This document shows, in pieces, positions 18,888 to 27,986 of a stretch of DNA of 54,992 bases. Made by a program: the position numbers and the translations under genes. Every line of letters starts with the position of its first letter. The stretch's first letter is position 1. This stretch comes from Oscillospiraceae bacterium (GTDB taxonomy: Bacteria > Bacillota > Clostridia > Oscillospirales > Acutalibacteraceae), in assembly GCA_015065615.1 (NCBI GenBank), contig SVPY01000018.1, positions 1-54,992 on the forward strand, in the 5' to 3' direction. The notes beneath the pieces were generated by a model. It searched no databases, was not told the DNA's origin, and saw nothing but the letters and a program-made list of their open reading frames with translations.

Positions 18888-20255
18888 TTAGTCAGTTGTG
18901 TAGAGTCTGTACATAGCTTCAAGGCAGATTCTTGCGTGCTCCTTCATGTCCTCAATACAGCAGTTTTCGTTGCTATTATGGCCGCGCTCGTTGTGTCTGC
19001 CGAAAGATGCGCCGAAAGCAACGCCGTTGCCGCCCATCTGCCTTGCATAAGTGCCGCCGCCCATAGAGAATACCTTGCAGTTTTCGCCCGTAATATCCTC
19101 GTAGGAAGATTTTAAAAGAGAAACGAGCTTGCCGTCAGCAGGGAGGTATAAGGGTGCCTGTACAGTTTCGTTTGTATAAAGAAGACCTGCGCTTTCAACC
19201 TCGGACTTGATTTTAGAGATAATATTATTGCCGTCAAGTGTTGCGGGATATCTGATATCAATGGAGAATTCAGCTTTGTTTTCGTCAACTTTAACTACGC
19301 CTAAATTGAAAGTAAGCTTACCGCTGGGCTCATCGCTGCAGGCTACACCTATTTTACTGCCATCGTAAGTTAAACCGATTTTATTATTTGCAAAAGTAAG
19401 AACAGAGCCTATCTTATTACCGAAAACGCTGTAAAGTAAATCGATAAGATATGAAGCGGCGTTTTTACCGATTTCAGGGGAGGCACCGTGAGCGGCAATA
19501 CCGTTTGATACAATATGGCAGCCGTCGTCTGTTCTTGTTACGTTAAAATCACCAAGCTTATAAGCAGCCTCAGCTAAAACGTCATACTCAAAATCACTGC
19601 AAACTATATCGGCTTCCGCCTTATATGGAACAGCGTTTACAACCGTACCGCCTGCAAAATTCTTAACGACACTTGAATCATTCTTATTTTCAACGGTAAA
19701 ATGTAAGATACCTTTTTCGCAGTTACATACGCCGTAGCCTGCGTCGGGGGTAAATCCCATTGTGGGAAGTTGCTCGGAAGCAAAATAATTTTCCATATCA
19801 GCCATACCGATCTCTTCGCCTGAACCAAGAACAACTCTTAATTTTCTCTTACCCTTAACACCCGCATCCTTTAAAGCTCTTAAGCAGTGAAGGGCAATAA
19901 TGGCAGGTCCTTTATTATCGGAAATGCCTCTTGCATAGAAAAAGCCGTCTTTTTCGGTAAGTGTATAGGGGTCGCTGTCCCAGCCTTCACCCTCGGGAAC
20001 AACGTCGAGATGTGCCATAACCACAGCATTTTCTTCACCTTCGCCGATTTCACTGTGGCAGGCATAATAACCTACGTTCTTTGTTTTAAATCCGTATTTA
20101 TTTCCAAGCTCCATTGCAAGGTCAATAGCTCTTGCAGGCTCCTTACCGAAGGGATATTCTCCTTCAGCTTCACCGCATACGGAGGGGATAGCGATCATAG
20201 CTTTAAGGTCAGCTACTATATCGTCCCAATATTCAAGAATTTTATCACCAAACAT
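18888..20255 (-). CDS. pepV: M20 dipeptidase, PepV/Sapep type
   Basis: A cytoplasmic di-metal dipeptidase of the M20 clan. Metal ligands and catalytic residues are in VMAHLDVVPEGEGW, ISDNKGPAIIALH, the EE of GSGEEIGM and FTPDAGY, with a late His in RGHNSNEN. At about 455 residues it is the PepV/Sapep length. An alternative upstream start adds 13 residues but lacks a ribosome site, whereas the chosen ATG has AAAGGA 8 bases away. It probably releases amino acids from dipeptides, including turnover of wall-derived peptides (inference). Confidence 0.9.
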   Translation of the reverse strand: MFGDKILEYWDDIVADLKAMIAIPSVCGEAEGEYPFGKEPARAIDLAMELGNKYGFKTKNVGYYACHSEIGEGEENAVVMAHLDVVPEGEGWDSDPYTLTEKDGFFYARGISDNKGPAIIALHCLRALKDAGVKGKRKLRVVLGSGEEIGMADMENYFASEQLPTMGFTPDAGYGVCNCEKGILHFTVENKNDSSVVKNFAGGTVVNAVPYKAEADIVCSDFEYDVLAEAAYKLGDFNVTRTDDGCHIVSNGIAAHGASPEIGKNAASYLIDLLYSVFGNKIGSVLTFANNKIGLTYDGSKIGVACSDEPSGKLTFNLGVVKVDENKAEFSIDIRYPATLDGNNIISKIKSEVESAGLLYTNETVQAPLYLPADGKLVSLLKSSYEDITGENCKVFSMGGGTYARQMGGNGVAFGASFGRHNERGHNSNENCCIEDMKEHARICLEAMYRLYTTD

Positions 20256-20349
20256 TTTTATTTTCCTTTCCTTAATGTAAATATATTTACTCATTTAGAA
20301 TATCTTTTTTATCGTATAAAGTCAAGTAATTAAATGCGGAGTTTATAAA

Positions 20350-20931
20350 ATGTTAAATATTATCTGGAGTATTATTATAATAATTTCTCTTTTCACGGTT
20401 ATTTTAAACGGCAATTCAGCCGAAGCTTTAAAAACGCTCTACAGCGCCATAGAATCCGCCGTGAAGCTTACTGTCACCTTACTGGGCGTTATGGCTTTCT
20501 GGTCGGGAATAAGCCGTATTTGCGAAAATAACGGCATTGTTACCGCTTTAAGCAAATTTCTTTCTCCAATACTTAAAAGGCTGTTTCCCGAAAGCTTTAA
20601 AGATAAGGAAACAAGAAACCACATAACGATGAATTTGGTTTCCAATATTTTAGGGCTCGGCAACGCGGCTACCCCTCACGGAATAAAAGCCGTGGAAAAA
20701 ATGGGGAAGGGCAGCGGATTTCTGAGTGACGAAATTATTTTATTCGTAGTAATAAACACCTGTTCACTGCAGCTTATACCTACTAATCTTTCCGCCTTAA
20801 GAATCAATTATGAAAGTAAAGAGCCATTTTCCGTTTTACCTCATATATTAATTGTATCTTGCGTCACGCTTTTTTTCGGCATTAGCCTGTGCTTTATTTT
20901 AAGAAAAATAAGTGAAAGGAAAAACAAATGA
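20350..20931 (+). CDS. spmA: Spore maturation protein A
   Basis: A membrane protein of the nucleoside-recognition (Gate) domain family, needed with SpmB for spore core dehydration in Bacillus. 193 residues, with hydrophobic segments at the N-terminus, in the middle (FVVINTCSLQLIP) and at the C-terminus. The conserved block NLVSNILGLGNAATPHGIKAVEKM is diagnostic. It overlaps spmB by 4 bases (ATGA), so the two are translationally coupled. It supports the view that this organism makes endospores. Confidence 0.93.
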   Translation: MLNIIWSIIIIISLFTVILNGNSAEALKTLYSAIESAVKLTVTLLGVMAFWSGISRICENNGIVTALSKFLSPILKRLFPESFKDKETRNHITMNLVSNILGLGNAATPHGIKAVEKMGKGSGFLSDEIILFVVINTCSLQLIPTNLSALRINYESKEPFSVLPHILIVSCVTLFFGISLCFILRKISERKNK

Positions 20932-21446
20932 AAAGTTCAGCCGATCTGTTTGTTGTTTTCGTAATATTCTCCGCGGTTTTACTTTCTTTCATAAAAAATC
21001 AGAATACTTTCGACGATTTTAAAAGCGGCGCAATAGACGGTATCAAGACAGCTGTAAAATTACTCCCTACTTTCATAGGCATAATAACCGCCGTGAATCT
21101 CCTTTCAGCTTCAGGTTTTATAGATATGCTTACGTTTTTCATTAAACCCATAACAGATTTACTTAAAATTCCTGCCGAACTTATCACTTTAATAATAACC
21201 AAACCAATTTCGGGCAGCGCTTCCACCGGAATACTTACGGAAATATTCGCCGTACACGGGCCTGACAGCGATATAGGTAAGATGGCATCGGTTATGGCGG
21301 CTTCTACCGAAACCACACTTTACGCAGTATCCGTCTATCTTTCCGAAAACAACTATAAAAATCTGCGCTATACCGTTCCCGTTGCAATTTTTTGCGATTT
21401 CTTAACCGTAACATTAAGCATTTTACTGATAAATATAGGTTTATAA
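20928..21446 (+). CDS. spmB: Spore maturation protein B
   Basis: The partner of SpmA, of the same Gate-domain family, 172 residues, membrane-embedded. The conserved segments ITKPISGSASTGIL and AASTETTLYAVSVY are present. The exact transported or sensed molecule is unknown. The known mutant phenotype in Bacillus is poorly dehydrated, heat-sensitive spores. Confidence 0.93.
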   Translation: MKSSADLFVVFVIFSAVLLSFIKNQNTFDDFKSGAIDGIKTAVKLLPTFIGIITAVNLLSASGFIDMLTFFIKPITDLLKIPAELITLIITKPISGSASTGILTEIFAVHGPDSDIGKMASVMAASTETTLYAVSVYLSENNYKNLRYTVPVAIFCDFLTVTLSILLINIGL

Positions 21447-21448
21447 GC

Positions 21449-21477
21449 TTGACTATTTTATTGTTTTTCTGTATTAT
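21449..21477 (+). promoter_or_regulatory. Promoter of the UPF0104-type membrane gene
   Basis: TTGACT, 17 bases, TATTAT, directly after the spmB stop and about 45 bases before the next start. Confidence 0.6.
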
Positions 21478-21519
21478 TAATTAGTTATATATAAATAATT
21501 TATAGCCAAGGTGAAGGAT

Positions 21520-22560
21520 TTGAAAAAATTATTAAAGGACAAAGTATTCTGGTCCAGAATATATATTCTGATTACTCTTGCAGTACTTATAATATTCGGC
21601 ATTATAAACGACGAAGTAAAAAGCTTTTTCGGAATAATAACGCAAATAGATACGTTTTATATTTTTATTACCGTTTTAGTTGTGCTTGTTTTTCTTTTCT
21701 TTGAGGGATTGGTTATCCACTACCTTTTAAGAACCCAGAAAACCAACGTAACTTTATGGGATTCTATAAAAATCGGTATGATAGGTCTTTATTATTCCTT
21801 TATTACCCCCAGCTCCACGGGCGGTCAGCCCGCTCAGGCAGCCTACCTTAAAAGGCGCAATATACCTCTTGGCGGCTCACTTGCCGCTATGTTTCTGAAG
21901 TTTTTCGCTTATCAGAACGCTTTTATGATAATCGCAATTATTTCAACCGTAATTATGCATCATAAGTTAGTGGAAATGGGTAATATGCTTATCTATTTTA
22001 CTTATTTCGGACTTTTTATGAACGGCTTATGGCTGGTTATTATCCCCATATTATTTTCAAGAAGATGCCTTAAATTCCTATGCGGCATCTGTATAAAGCT
22101 TATAAATAAAATCGCTTTCCTTAAAAAATATAATCTCGAAGAAAAAATTGATAATTTCAGACGTGATTTCAGCGATTATTCCGAAAGATTCCGCAAAAAC
22201 AAAAAAGAAATTCTTATTTCCATTCTTCTTTCCGTTCCTCAGGCACTTTTACAGATGAGTATTCTGTATTTTGTTTACCGCTCTATGGGTAATACCGCCG
22301 CAGGCTACATTGAAATCACCTCTATGCAAACCATTCTGCAGTCGGCTGTTTGCTTTATGCCAATGCCCGGTGCTTCAGGCGCTCAGGAAATCGGCTTTTC
22401 CGCCTTTATGGCGCCTTATTTCAGTGAAGGCAGTATGTTTGCAAGCGTGCTTATATGGCGCTTTTTCACCTATTATATCTTCATTCTTTTAGGCGCTGTA
22501 ATAATTATTATTGACCAGCTTACAAAAACCCCAAAAAATAATCAAGCGGATACCAAGTAA
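21520..22560 (+). CDS. UPF0104 / LPG synthase transmembrane-domain family protein
   Basis: A protein of about 346 residues with seven or eight membrane segments and the family blocks FYSFITPSSTGGQPAQAAYL and CFMPMPGASGAQEIGFSAF, as in the flippase half of MprF and in AglD-like proteins. It lacks the MprF catalytic synthase domain, so it is more likely a lipid flippase or glycolipid-related protein than a lysyl-PG synthase. The TTG start is favoured because AAGGTG lies 6-7 bases upstream; a GTG three codons earlier overlaps that site. It is transcribed alone. Confidence 0.8.
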   Translation: MKKLLKDKVFWSRIYILITLAVLIIFGIINDEVKSFFGIITQIDTFYIFITVLVVLVFLFFEGLVIHYLLRTQKTNVTLWDSIKIGMIGLYYSFITPSSTGGQPAQAAYLKRRNIPLGGSLAAMFLKFFAYQNAFMIIAIISTVIMHHKLVEMGNMLIYFTYFGLFMNGLWLVIIPILFSRRCLKFLCGICIKLINKIAFLKKYNLEEKIDNFRRDFSDYSERFRKNKKEILISILLSVPQALLQMSILYFVYRSMGNTAAGYIEITSMQTILQSAVCFMPMPGASGAQEIGFSAFMAPYFSEGSMFASVLIWRFFTYYIFILLGAVIIIIDQLTKTPKNNQADTK

Positions 22561-22575
22561 GGCATCCGCTTTTTC
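22544..22575. terminator. Terminator overlapping the stop of the UPF0104 gene
   Basis: AAGCGGAT pairs with ATCCGCTT and an inner CC pairs with GG, followed by TTTTT on the plus strand. The hairpin contains the stop codon and separates two converging genes. Confidence 0.8.
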
Positions 22576-22584
22576 GTTATCTTT

Positions 22585-23154
22585 TTATAATTTTAATCCG
22601 AGCTCTTCCATTTTTTCCCTCAGCTTAATAAAGTCATCAAAAGCCGCAGGTTTATTATTGGGGTTCCTGAGAAGTGCGGCAGGGTGGAGGGTTGCCATCA
22701 TCAAAAAATTACCTTTTTCAAAGAATATTCCATGTTCCTTTGTAATTTTAATATCGGGTTTTATAAGCTTTGCTGCTGAAATTCTTCCGAGACATACAAT
22801 TATTTTGGGATTAATAAGTTTCACCTGATTACGAAGCCACTGAATACATTCCTCCTGCTCACCGGGTTCGGGGTCGCGGTTTTTGGGAGGGCGGCATTTT
22901 ACTATATTGGCTATGTAAATATTCTTCTTTCTGTCAAGGTCAACTGCTTTCAGCATTTTATCAAGAAGCTGACCGCCTCTGCCTACAAAGGGCTCACCCT
23001 GTAAATCCTCGTTTTCACCGGGGCCTTCTCCTATAAACATAACGTCAGCTTCAGGGTTACCTACACCGAAAACCACGTTTGTGCGGGTCTTACTGAGCTT
23101 GCATTTCTCACATTTTTTACATTCTTTTTCAAGTTCAATTATATCGTTTATCAT
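22585..23154 (-). CDS. Family 4 (Fe-S) uracil-DNA glycosylase
   Basis: Removes uracil from DNA. The family 4 signature [20 protein letters not shown] and the late motif [13 protein letters not shown] are intact. Four cysteines for the [4Fe-4S] cluster are in [19 protein letters not shown] and EECIQWL. The family is best known in archaea and thermophiles but is widespread in Clostridia. The ATG three codons inside the longest frame is preferred, because AAAGGA sits 10 bases upstream of it and only 1 base from the first. Confidence 0.93.
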   Translation of the reverse strand: MINDIIELEKECKKCEKCKLSKTRTNVVFGVGNPEADVMFIGEGPGENEDLQGEPFVGRGGQLLDKMLKAVDLDRKKNIYIANIVKCRPPKNRDPEPGEQEECIQWLRNQVKLINPKIIVCLGRISAAKLIKPDIKITKEHGIFFEKGNFLMMATLHPAALLRNPNNKPAAFDDFIKLREKMEELGLKL

Positions 23155-23224
23155 AAAATTCATATCCTTTTAAATATTTTCTTAAATTATATCATATATT
23201 TTTAGAAATATATACACCTTTATG

Positions 23225-23253
23225 TTGAATTATTTGATTTTTAGTAGTAAAAT
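23225..23253 (+). promoter_or_regulatory. Promoter of pduL
   Basis: TTGAAT, 17 bases, TAAAAT, about 45 bases upstream of the pduL ATG. Confidence 0.65.
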
Positions 23254-23296
23254 ATATCTGTAAAACCACAATAAACCACAAGGAGTGTATATTACA

Positions 23297-23863
23297 ATGA
23301 AAGTTATGGTAGAAACATCTGCTCGTCATCTCCACGTAACTGATGAGCACCTTAAAATTCTTTTCGGACCCGACGCTAAGCTCTCCAATAAAAAGGATCT
23401 TTCTCAGCCCGGTCAGTTCGCAACAAACGAGAAGGTAGAAGTAATCGGACCTAAGGGTTCATTTGTTATGTCTATTCTCGGCCCCACAAGACCCGAAACA
23501 CAGGTTGAGGTTTCTCTCTCCGATGCAAGAAAGATGGGCATCAACGCTCCCATCAGAGAGTCCGGCGATTTAGCAGGCACACCCGGTTGCATCCTTAAGG
23601 GACCTGCAGGTGAAGTTACACTTGAAAGCGGTGTTATCGCTGCTAAGCGTCACATCCACTTCAACGTAGAAGAGGCTGCTGAAGCTAACGTAGTAGACAA
23701 GCAGATCGTTTCCGTTAAGGTTGATTACAACGGCCGTTCTCTTATTTACGGCGACGTAGTTGTAAGAGTAAGCCCCAAGTACGCTGCTGCTATGCACGTT
23801 GATACAGACGAATCCAACGCTGCTGCTCTTCCCGGCACAGTTGACGGCGAGATCATTCTCTGA
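23297..23863 (+). CDS. pduL: PduL-type phosphate acyltransferase
   Basis: Interconverts acyl-CoA and acyl-phosphate. In fermenters without Pta it makes acetyl-phosphate for acetate kinase. About 188 residues with the two zinc-binding motifs SARHLHV and AKRHIHFN, plus ESGDLAGTPGCI and YGDVVVRV. No microcompartment shell genes or encapsulation peptide are nearby, so it should act as a free cytosolic phosphotransacetylase. Codons are optimised (CTC, AAG, GCT), as in fhs, which implies high expression. It is monocistronic between its own promoter and terminator. Confidence 0.95.
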   Translation: MKVMVETSARHLHVTDEHLKILFGPDAKLSNKKDLSQPGQFATNEKVEVIGPKGSFVMSILGPTRPETQVEVSLSDARKMGINAPIRESGDLAGTPGCILKGPAGEVTLESGVIAAKRHIHFNVEEAAEANVVDKQIVSVKVDYNGRSLIYGDVVVRVSPKYAAAMHVDTDESNAAALPGTVDGEIIL

Positions 23864-23886
23864 TATTTATAACATAAAAGTCAAAT

Positions 23887-23918
23887 GCAGTATGGCTTAA
23901 AGTCATACTGCGTTTTAT
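23887..23918 (+). terminator. Terminator after pduL
   Basis: GCAGTATG/CATACTGC, an 8-bp stem with a 9-base loop, followed by a T-rich tail (TTTTATTTTTTT). Confidence 0.85.
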
Positions 23919-23989
23919 TTTTTTCTTTAACCGTTTGTTTTTTATATAAAAATATGTTATTATAATAAAAAACGGGAAGGATTTTTAAT

Positions 23990-24574
23990 ATGGATTATAA
24001 ACAGGAGTTTTTAAACTTATTCAGAGAAAACGTAAAAAGAGAGGGAAGTGAAAAGCTTCTTGCATGGCTTGAGAAAACTGACTTTTTCCATGCGCCTGCA
24101 AGCACAAAGTTTCACTGTGCCTGCGAATACGGCCTTGTTATGCACAGTTTAAGCGTTTATAAAGTACTTATGGAGAAATATTTCAGCGAGGAAGACGGCG
24201 ATAATATAGAGAGCTTCACAATTTGTGCTTTGCTTCACGATATCTGTAAAGCTCAGTATTATAAAACCTCTACAAGAAACCAGAAAAACGAGGAGACAGG
24301 TCAGTGGGAAAAGGTACCTTACTATACTGTTGAAGATTTGTTCCCATACGGTCACGGTGAAAAGTCAGTATTTCTTATTGAGAGATTTATGAGACTCAAG
24401 CTGGACGAAGCTATGGCTATAAGATGGCATATGGGCGGATTTGACGATTCAGTAAGAGCGGGCGGATATGCAATGAGTCAGGCTTTTGAAAAATATTCTT
24501 TAGCCGTTAAGCTTCATTTAGCCGACCTTCACTCAACTTACCTCAACGAAAAAGGCACTTCTGCCGTAAGGTAA
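23990..24574 (+). CDS. HD-domain hydrolase
   Basis: A 194-residue cytoplasmic protein. The HD residues appear in order as MHSLSVY, ALLHDICKA, GHGEKS and IRWHMGG, then a late DLHSTY aspartate, which is a full metal-binding set. It resembles small HD proteins related to the C-terminal domain of YhaM-type nucleases, but without their OB domain. Substrate unknown. The upstream AT-rich region contains TATTATAAT and a GGAAGG ribosome site. Confidence 0.75.
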   Translation: MDYKQEFLNLFRENVKREGSEKLLAWLEKTDFFHAPASTKFHCACEYGLVMHSLSVYKVLMEKYFSEEDGDNIESFTICALLHDICKAQYYKTSTRNQKNEETGQWEKVPYYTVEDLFPYGHGEKSVFLIERFMRLKLDEAMAIRWHMGGFDDSVRAGGYAMSQAFEKYSLAVKLHLADLHSTYLNEKGTSAVR

Positions 24575-24632
24575 GATACACAGCGATATATTTAATTTAA
24601 GATTCTTACAAAATTATTCGGAAAGGTCTTTT

Positions 24633-25451
24633 ATGTCATTTGATCTACACTGCCACTCTGTATTTTCGGATGGCTCCACAGATATAAAATCTCTTTTATA
24701 TGCCGCTAAAAGAGCAAAACTTACGGGTATAGCAATAACCGACCACGATACTTTCGACGGCTATTATAAAGCATTGAATCTGAATAAGGATTATAATTTA
24801 AACCTTATTCAGGGTATAGAGATTTCTACCATCGATAAATCAAGAGGTAAAAAAGCTCACATACTCTGCTACAACCCTAAAGATACAAGTGTTTTAAACG
24901 GTATAATCAGCGGTATAACGAAAATGCGCTTTGATGCCATGAAAGAGAGCATCAGGATACTTGAAACCAAGTACCCTATATCCTTTGAAATGGTTATGAA
25001 AAACAAAAAAGATGCCACCTGTATTTTCAAGCAGCATATTATGCAGTGCTTTTTGGAGCTTGGTATTACAAACGAGATATTCGGCAGTTTCTTTAAAGAG
25101 TTATTTAATTCAAAAAACGGTTTTGCCTATATAGATATTGACTATCCCGATACTTTTGATATAATTAATAAAGTGAAATCCACAGGCGGAAAAATTGTAC
25201 TTGCACACCCCAGCGAGTATAGCAGTATGCCGCTTCTTTATGAATTATGCGAAAAGAAGCTTATAGATGGTATTGAAGCTTATCATCCGCGAAACAGGGA
25301 AGAGGACGTAAAAACAATCAGGGAATTATCAGAAAAATACGGTCTGTTTCTTACAGGCGGTACTGATTTTCACGGTTATTATACAAGCAAGCCTCATCCT
25401 ATCGGTACCTTTACTACCGAAAACGAAACAGTAAATAAATTTATATTATAA
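24633..25451 (+). CDS. PHP-domain phosphoesterase
   Basis: A 272-residue PHP-fold metal-dependent phosphatase. Ligands are visible in FDLHCHSVFSDGS, ITDHDTFDG, GIEIS, LAHPSEY and GGTDFHGY, covering the usual nine-residue trinuclear site. Close relatives include YciV/RNase AM, which degrade short RNAs or 3',5'-bisphosphonucleotides, so that is the best guess. It is spaced 17 bases before a TSCPD-domain gene and may be co-transcribed. Confidence 0.82.
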   Translation: MSFDLHCHSVFSDGSTDIKSLLYAAKRAKLTGIAITDHDTFDGYYKALNLNKDYNLNLIQGIEISTIDKSRGKKAHILCYNPKDTSVLNGIISGITKMRFDAMKESIRILETKYPISFEMVMKNKKDATCIFKQHIMQCFLELGITNEIFGSFFKELFNSKNGFAYIDIDYPDTFDIINKVKSTGGKIVLAHPSEYSSMPLLYELCEKKLIDGIEAYHPRNREEDVKTIRELSEKYGLFLTGGTDFHGYYTSKPHPIGTFTTENETVNKFIL

Positions 25452-25468
25452 GTTATAAGGAGTAATTT

Positions 25469-25717
25469 ATGAAGTATTCTTACAAAACAAAAGGTGTTTG
25501 TTCAAGACAGATAAACGTTGAAATTGAGGGAGATATCATTAAGTCAGTTGAGTTCGTAGGCGGCTGCCACGGTAACACTCAGGGTGTTGCAGCGCTGGCA
25601 ACAGGCATGAACATTGACGATTACATTTCCCGCTGCGAAAACATCAAGTGCGGCTACAAGTCAACTTCCTGCCCCGCACAGCTTGCCGAAGCTTTAAAAG
25701 AAGCAAGAAACGCTTAA
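25469..25717 (+). CDS. TSCPD-domain protein (TIGR03905-like)
   Basis: An 82-residue protein with the family motif TSCPAQLAEAL near the C-terminus and GVCSRQINVEI at the N-terminus. Its four cysteines (in GVCS, GGCHG, SRCENIKCG and TSCP) could bind a metal. The TSCPD domain also occurs at the C-terminus of B12-dependent ribonucleotide reductases. The stand-alone form has no proven function. Confidence 0.85.
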   Translation: MKYSYKTKGVCSRQINVEIEGDIIKSVEFVGGCHGNTQGVAALATGMNIDDYISRCENIKCGYKSTSCPAQLAEALKEARNA

Positions 25718-25751
25718 TTTCAGTTTCAATCTTAATTTTATATTGAATTTC

Positions 25752-25780
25752 ATCCCAAGCTTTTTGCTTGGGATTTTTTC
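25752..25780 (+). terminator. Terminator after the TSCPD gene
   Basis: A perfect 9-bp stem ATCCCAAGC/GCTTGGGAT with a T5 loop and a T6 tail. Confidence 0.92.
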
Positions 25781-25840
25781 ATATTTACCCTTTAATCAAA
25801 ATATAGATTTGTTACCTACGCAAAAGAAAAGGGGTTATTT

Positions 25841-26533
25841 ATGAAAAACAAAACATTTACTATTGTCTGTTTGTTGCTTACTTTTTTAACATTCCTTAAT
25901 CTCTCGGTATCTTTTTACAGAGTAGCATCCGCTGTAAATATGAATACTGAAGAAAAAGTGATAGTAATAGACCCCGGGCACGGCGGTGAGGATGGCGGTG
26001 CAGTAGCTTACGACGGCACGAACGAAAAGGATATTAATCTTAATATTTCCCTTAAACTGAAAGAAATATTCGAGAAAAACGGCTTTAAAGTAATTATGAC
26101 AAGGGAAGAGGATACAGACCTCTGCGATAAAAATTTAAATACTGTAAGAGAGAGAAAAAGATCGGATATAATTAAAAGAACAGAAATCTGTAATGAAAGT
26201 CAGGCGGATTTAATTTTAAGCATTCATCAGAATTTTTTTGAGGATTCAAAATATTCGGGCGCACAGATGTTTTACGGCAAACAGGAAGGAAGCAAAAAAT
26301 TGGCTTCAATTTTGCAAAGTGAAATTAAAACAGCCCTTCAGCCTACTAACAAAAGAGAAATAAAAGAGGGAGACGGTATATATATTTTAGAAAATTCAGC
26401 TTTACCCATTGTGCTTATAGAATGCGGGTTTATTTCAAATCACGATGAACTTATCAAGCTGAAAGACGAAAGCTACGTAAACAAATTATCTGCCGCAATT
26501 TACACGGGAGTTTGTAAATATTTAAACTCATAA
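25841..26533 (+). CDS. cwlD: N-acetylmuramoyl-L-alanine amidase, CwlD-like
   Basis: A zinc amidase of the Amidase_3 family that cleaves the lactam precursor site in cortex peptidoglycan, giving muramic-delta-lactam needed for germination. An uncleaved signal or anchor spans residues 7-27. Zinc ligands are His47 in IDPGHGGEDGG, Glu62 in GTNEKDINL and His129 in LSIHQNFF; the catalytic Glu194 is in LIECGFISN. At 230 residues without a wall-binding domain it is the CwlD size and form. It adds to the sporulation evidence in the window. Confidence 0.9.
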   Translation: MKNKTFTIVCLLLTFLTFLNLSVSFYRVASAVNMNTEEKVIVIDPGHGGEDGGAVAYDGTNEKDINLNISLKLKEIFEKNGFKVIMTREEDTDLCDKNLNTVRERKRSDIIKRTEICNESQADLILSIHQNFFEDSKYSGAQMFYGKQEGSKKLASILQSEIKTALQPTNKREIKEGDGIYILENSALPIVLIECGFISNHDELIKLKDESYVNKLSAAIYTGVCKYLNS

Positions 26534-26597
26534 AGTTGAAAGGAAATATTTTTTATGATATAATTATACAAAATATTTTTCCTAAGGCGGTATAACT

Positions 26598-27986
26598 ATG
26601 GCTTCCAAAAATAAAACTGTTTATATATGTTCATCCTGCGGCTATGAAGCGCCTAAATGGTCGGGTAAGTGCCCCGATTGCGGTCAGTGGAATACTATGG
26701 AGGAAAGTCTGGTACAAAGCCAAAGCTCAGTCAGTTCCTTTGCAAAAACACAAAGCATCTCAGTTAACAGCTTAATAAACAAACCTATGCAAATAGACGA
26801 AATCCCCGTAAACGGTGAGCACCGCTATAAAACAGGTCTTTCCGAACTTGACAGAGTACTGGGCGGTGGAATAGTAAAAGGCTCCTTGGTGCTTATAAGC
26901 GGTGACCCCGGTATAGGTAAATCCACAATACTTTTGCAGATCTGCGAATATTTAGGTCAGAATTTAAAAATTCTCTACGTATCAGGCGAGGAATCCGCAA
27001 GGCAAATTAAAATGCGTGCAGCAAGACTGGGTGTTACAAGTGAAAACTTAAAAATCCTTACTGAAACCGATATTCAGTACGTATGTGAAAATATAAAAGC
27101 AGAAAAACCCGACATAGTAATGATAGACTCCATCCAAACGATGAATTTAAGCGAGCTCTCATCCTCAACGGGCAGCGTAACACAGGTAAGAGAGTGCACA
27201 AATATGATATTAAGAACTGTAAAAGCTCTTGATATCCCTGCAATTATAGTCGGACACGTTAATAAAGACGGCGCTATTGCAGGTCCTAAAGTTCTTGAGC
27301 ATATCGTTGATGCCGTACTTTATTTTGAAGGTGACAGGCAGCTTACTTACAGAATATTAAGAGCGGTAAAAAACCGTTTCGGCTCTACCAATGAAATCGG
27401 TGTTTTCGATATGGGCGAATCCGGCTTAATAGAGGTGGAAAACCCCTCAAAGGCTATGCTCGAAGGCAAACCCGAAAATGCAACGGGTACCTGCGTAACA
27501 GCGGTTATGGAGGGCACAAGACCCATACTTGCCGAAATACAGGGTCTTGCTTCCACGTCGGGTTTCGGTACTCCAAGAAGAATGTGCAACGGCTTTGATT
27601 ATAACCGTGTTTCGATGGTCTTGGCAGTTCTTGAAAAGCGCGCAGGTTATTATTTTTCAAATTTAGATGCCTACGTAAACGTTGTTGGCGGTTTAAGAAT
27701 AGACGAGCCTTCTGCGGACCTTGCCATCGCAATGAGTCTTGTATCAAGCTTAAAGGATACACCCATACGTGACGATACCGTTATTTTCGGTGAAATCGGT
27801 CTTGCAGGCGAAATAAGAGCTGTAAATAATATAAATTCAAGAGTAAGTGAAGCAGAAAGACTTGGTTTCAAACGCTGTGTTATTCCTTACTATTCTGTTA
27901 AAAATATGACTAATAAGAATTACGGAATTGAGATAATCGGTGTTAAAAACATAAGGGAGGCTTTTGATGCCTGTTCAAACACCTGA
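26598..27986 (+). CDS. radA: DNA repair ATPase RadA/Sms
   Basis: A RecA-like helicase that promotes branch migration in recombination. The N-terminal zinc finger has cysteines 11, 14, 25 and 28; Walker A is SGDPGIGKST at about 101-110; the RadA-specific KNRFGSTNE motif is present; and an inactive Lon-type domain fills the C-terminus (FGEIGLAGEIR). At 462 residues it is full length. The next gene starts inside its last 20 bases. Confidence 0.97.
   Translation: MASKNKTVYICSSCGYEAPKWSGKCPDCGQWNTMEESLVQSQSSVSSFAKTQSISVNSLINKPMQIDEIPVNGEHRYKTGLSELDRVLGGGIVKGSLVLISGDPGIGKSTILLQICEYLGQNLKILYVSGEESARQIKMRAARLGVTSENLKILTETDIQYVCENIKAEKPDIVMIDSIQTMNLSELSSSTGSVTQVRECTNMILRTVKALDIPAIIVGHVNKDGAIAGPKVLEHIVDAVLYFEGDRQLTYRILRAVKNRFGSTNEIGVFDMGESGLIEVENPSKAMLEGKPENATGTCVTAVMEGTRPILAEIQGLASTSGFGTPRRMCNGFDYNRVSMVLAVLEKRAGYYFSNLDAYVNVVGGLRIDEPSADLAIAMSLVSSLKDTPIRDDTVIFGEIGLAGEIRAVNNINSRVSEAERLGFKRCVIPYYSVKNMTNKNYGIEIIGVKNIREAFDACSNT

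Noticed and set aside
23285-23863. Bacterial microcompartment locus around pduL
   Set aside because: No shell, diol dehydratase or aldehyde dehydrogenase genes are nearby, and the protein lacks an N-terminal encapsulation peptide.
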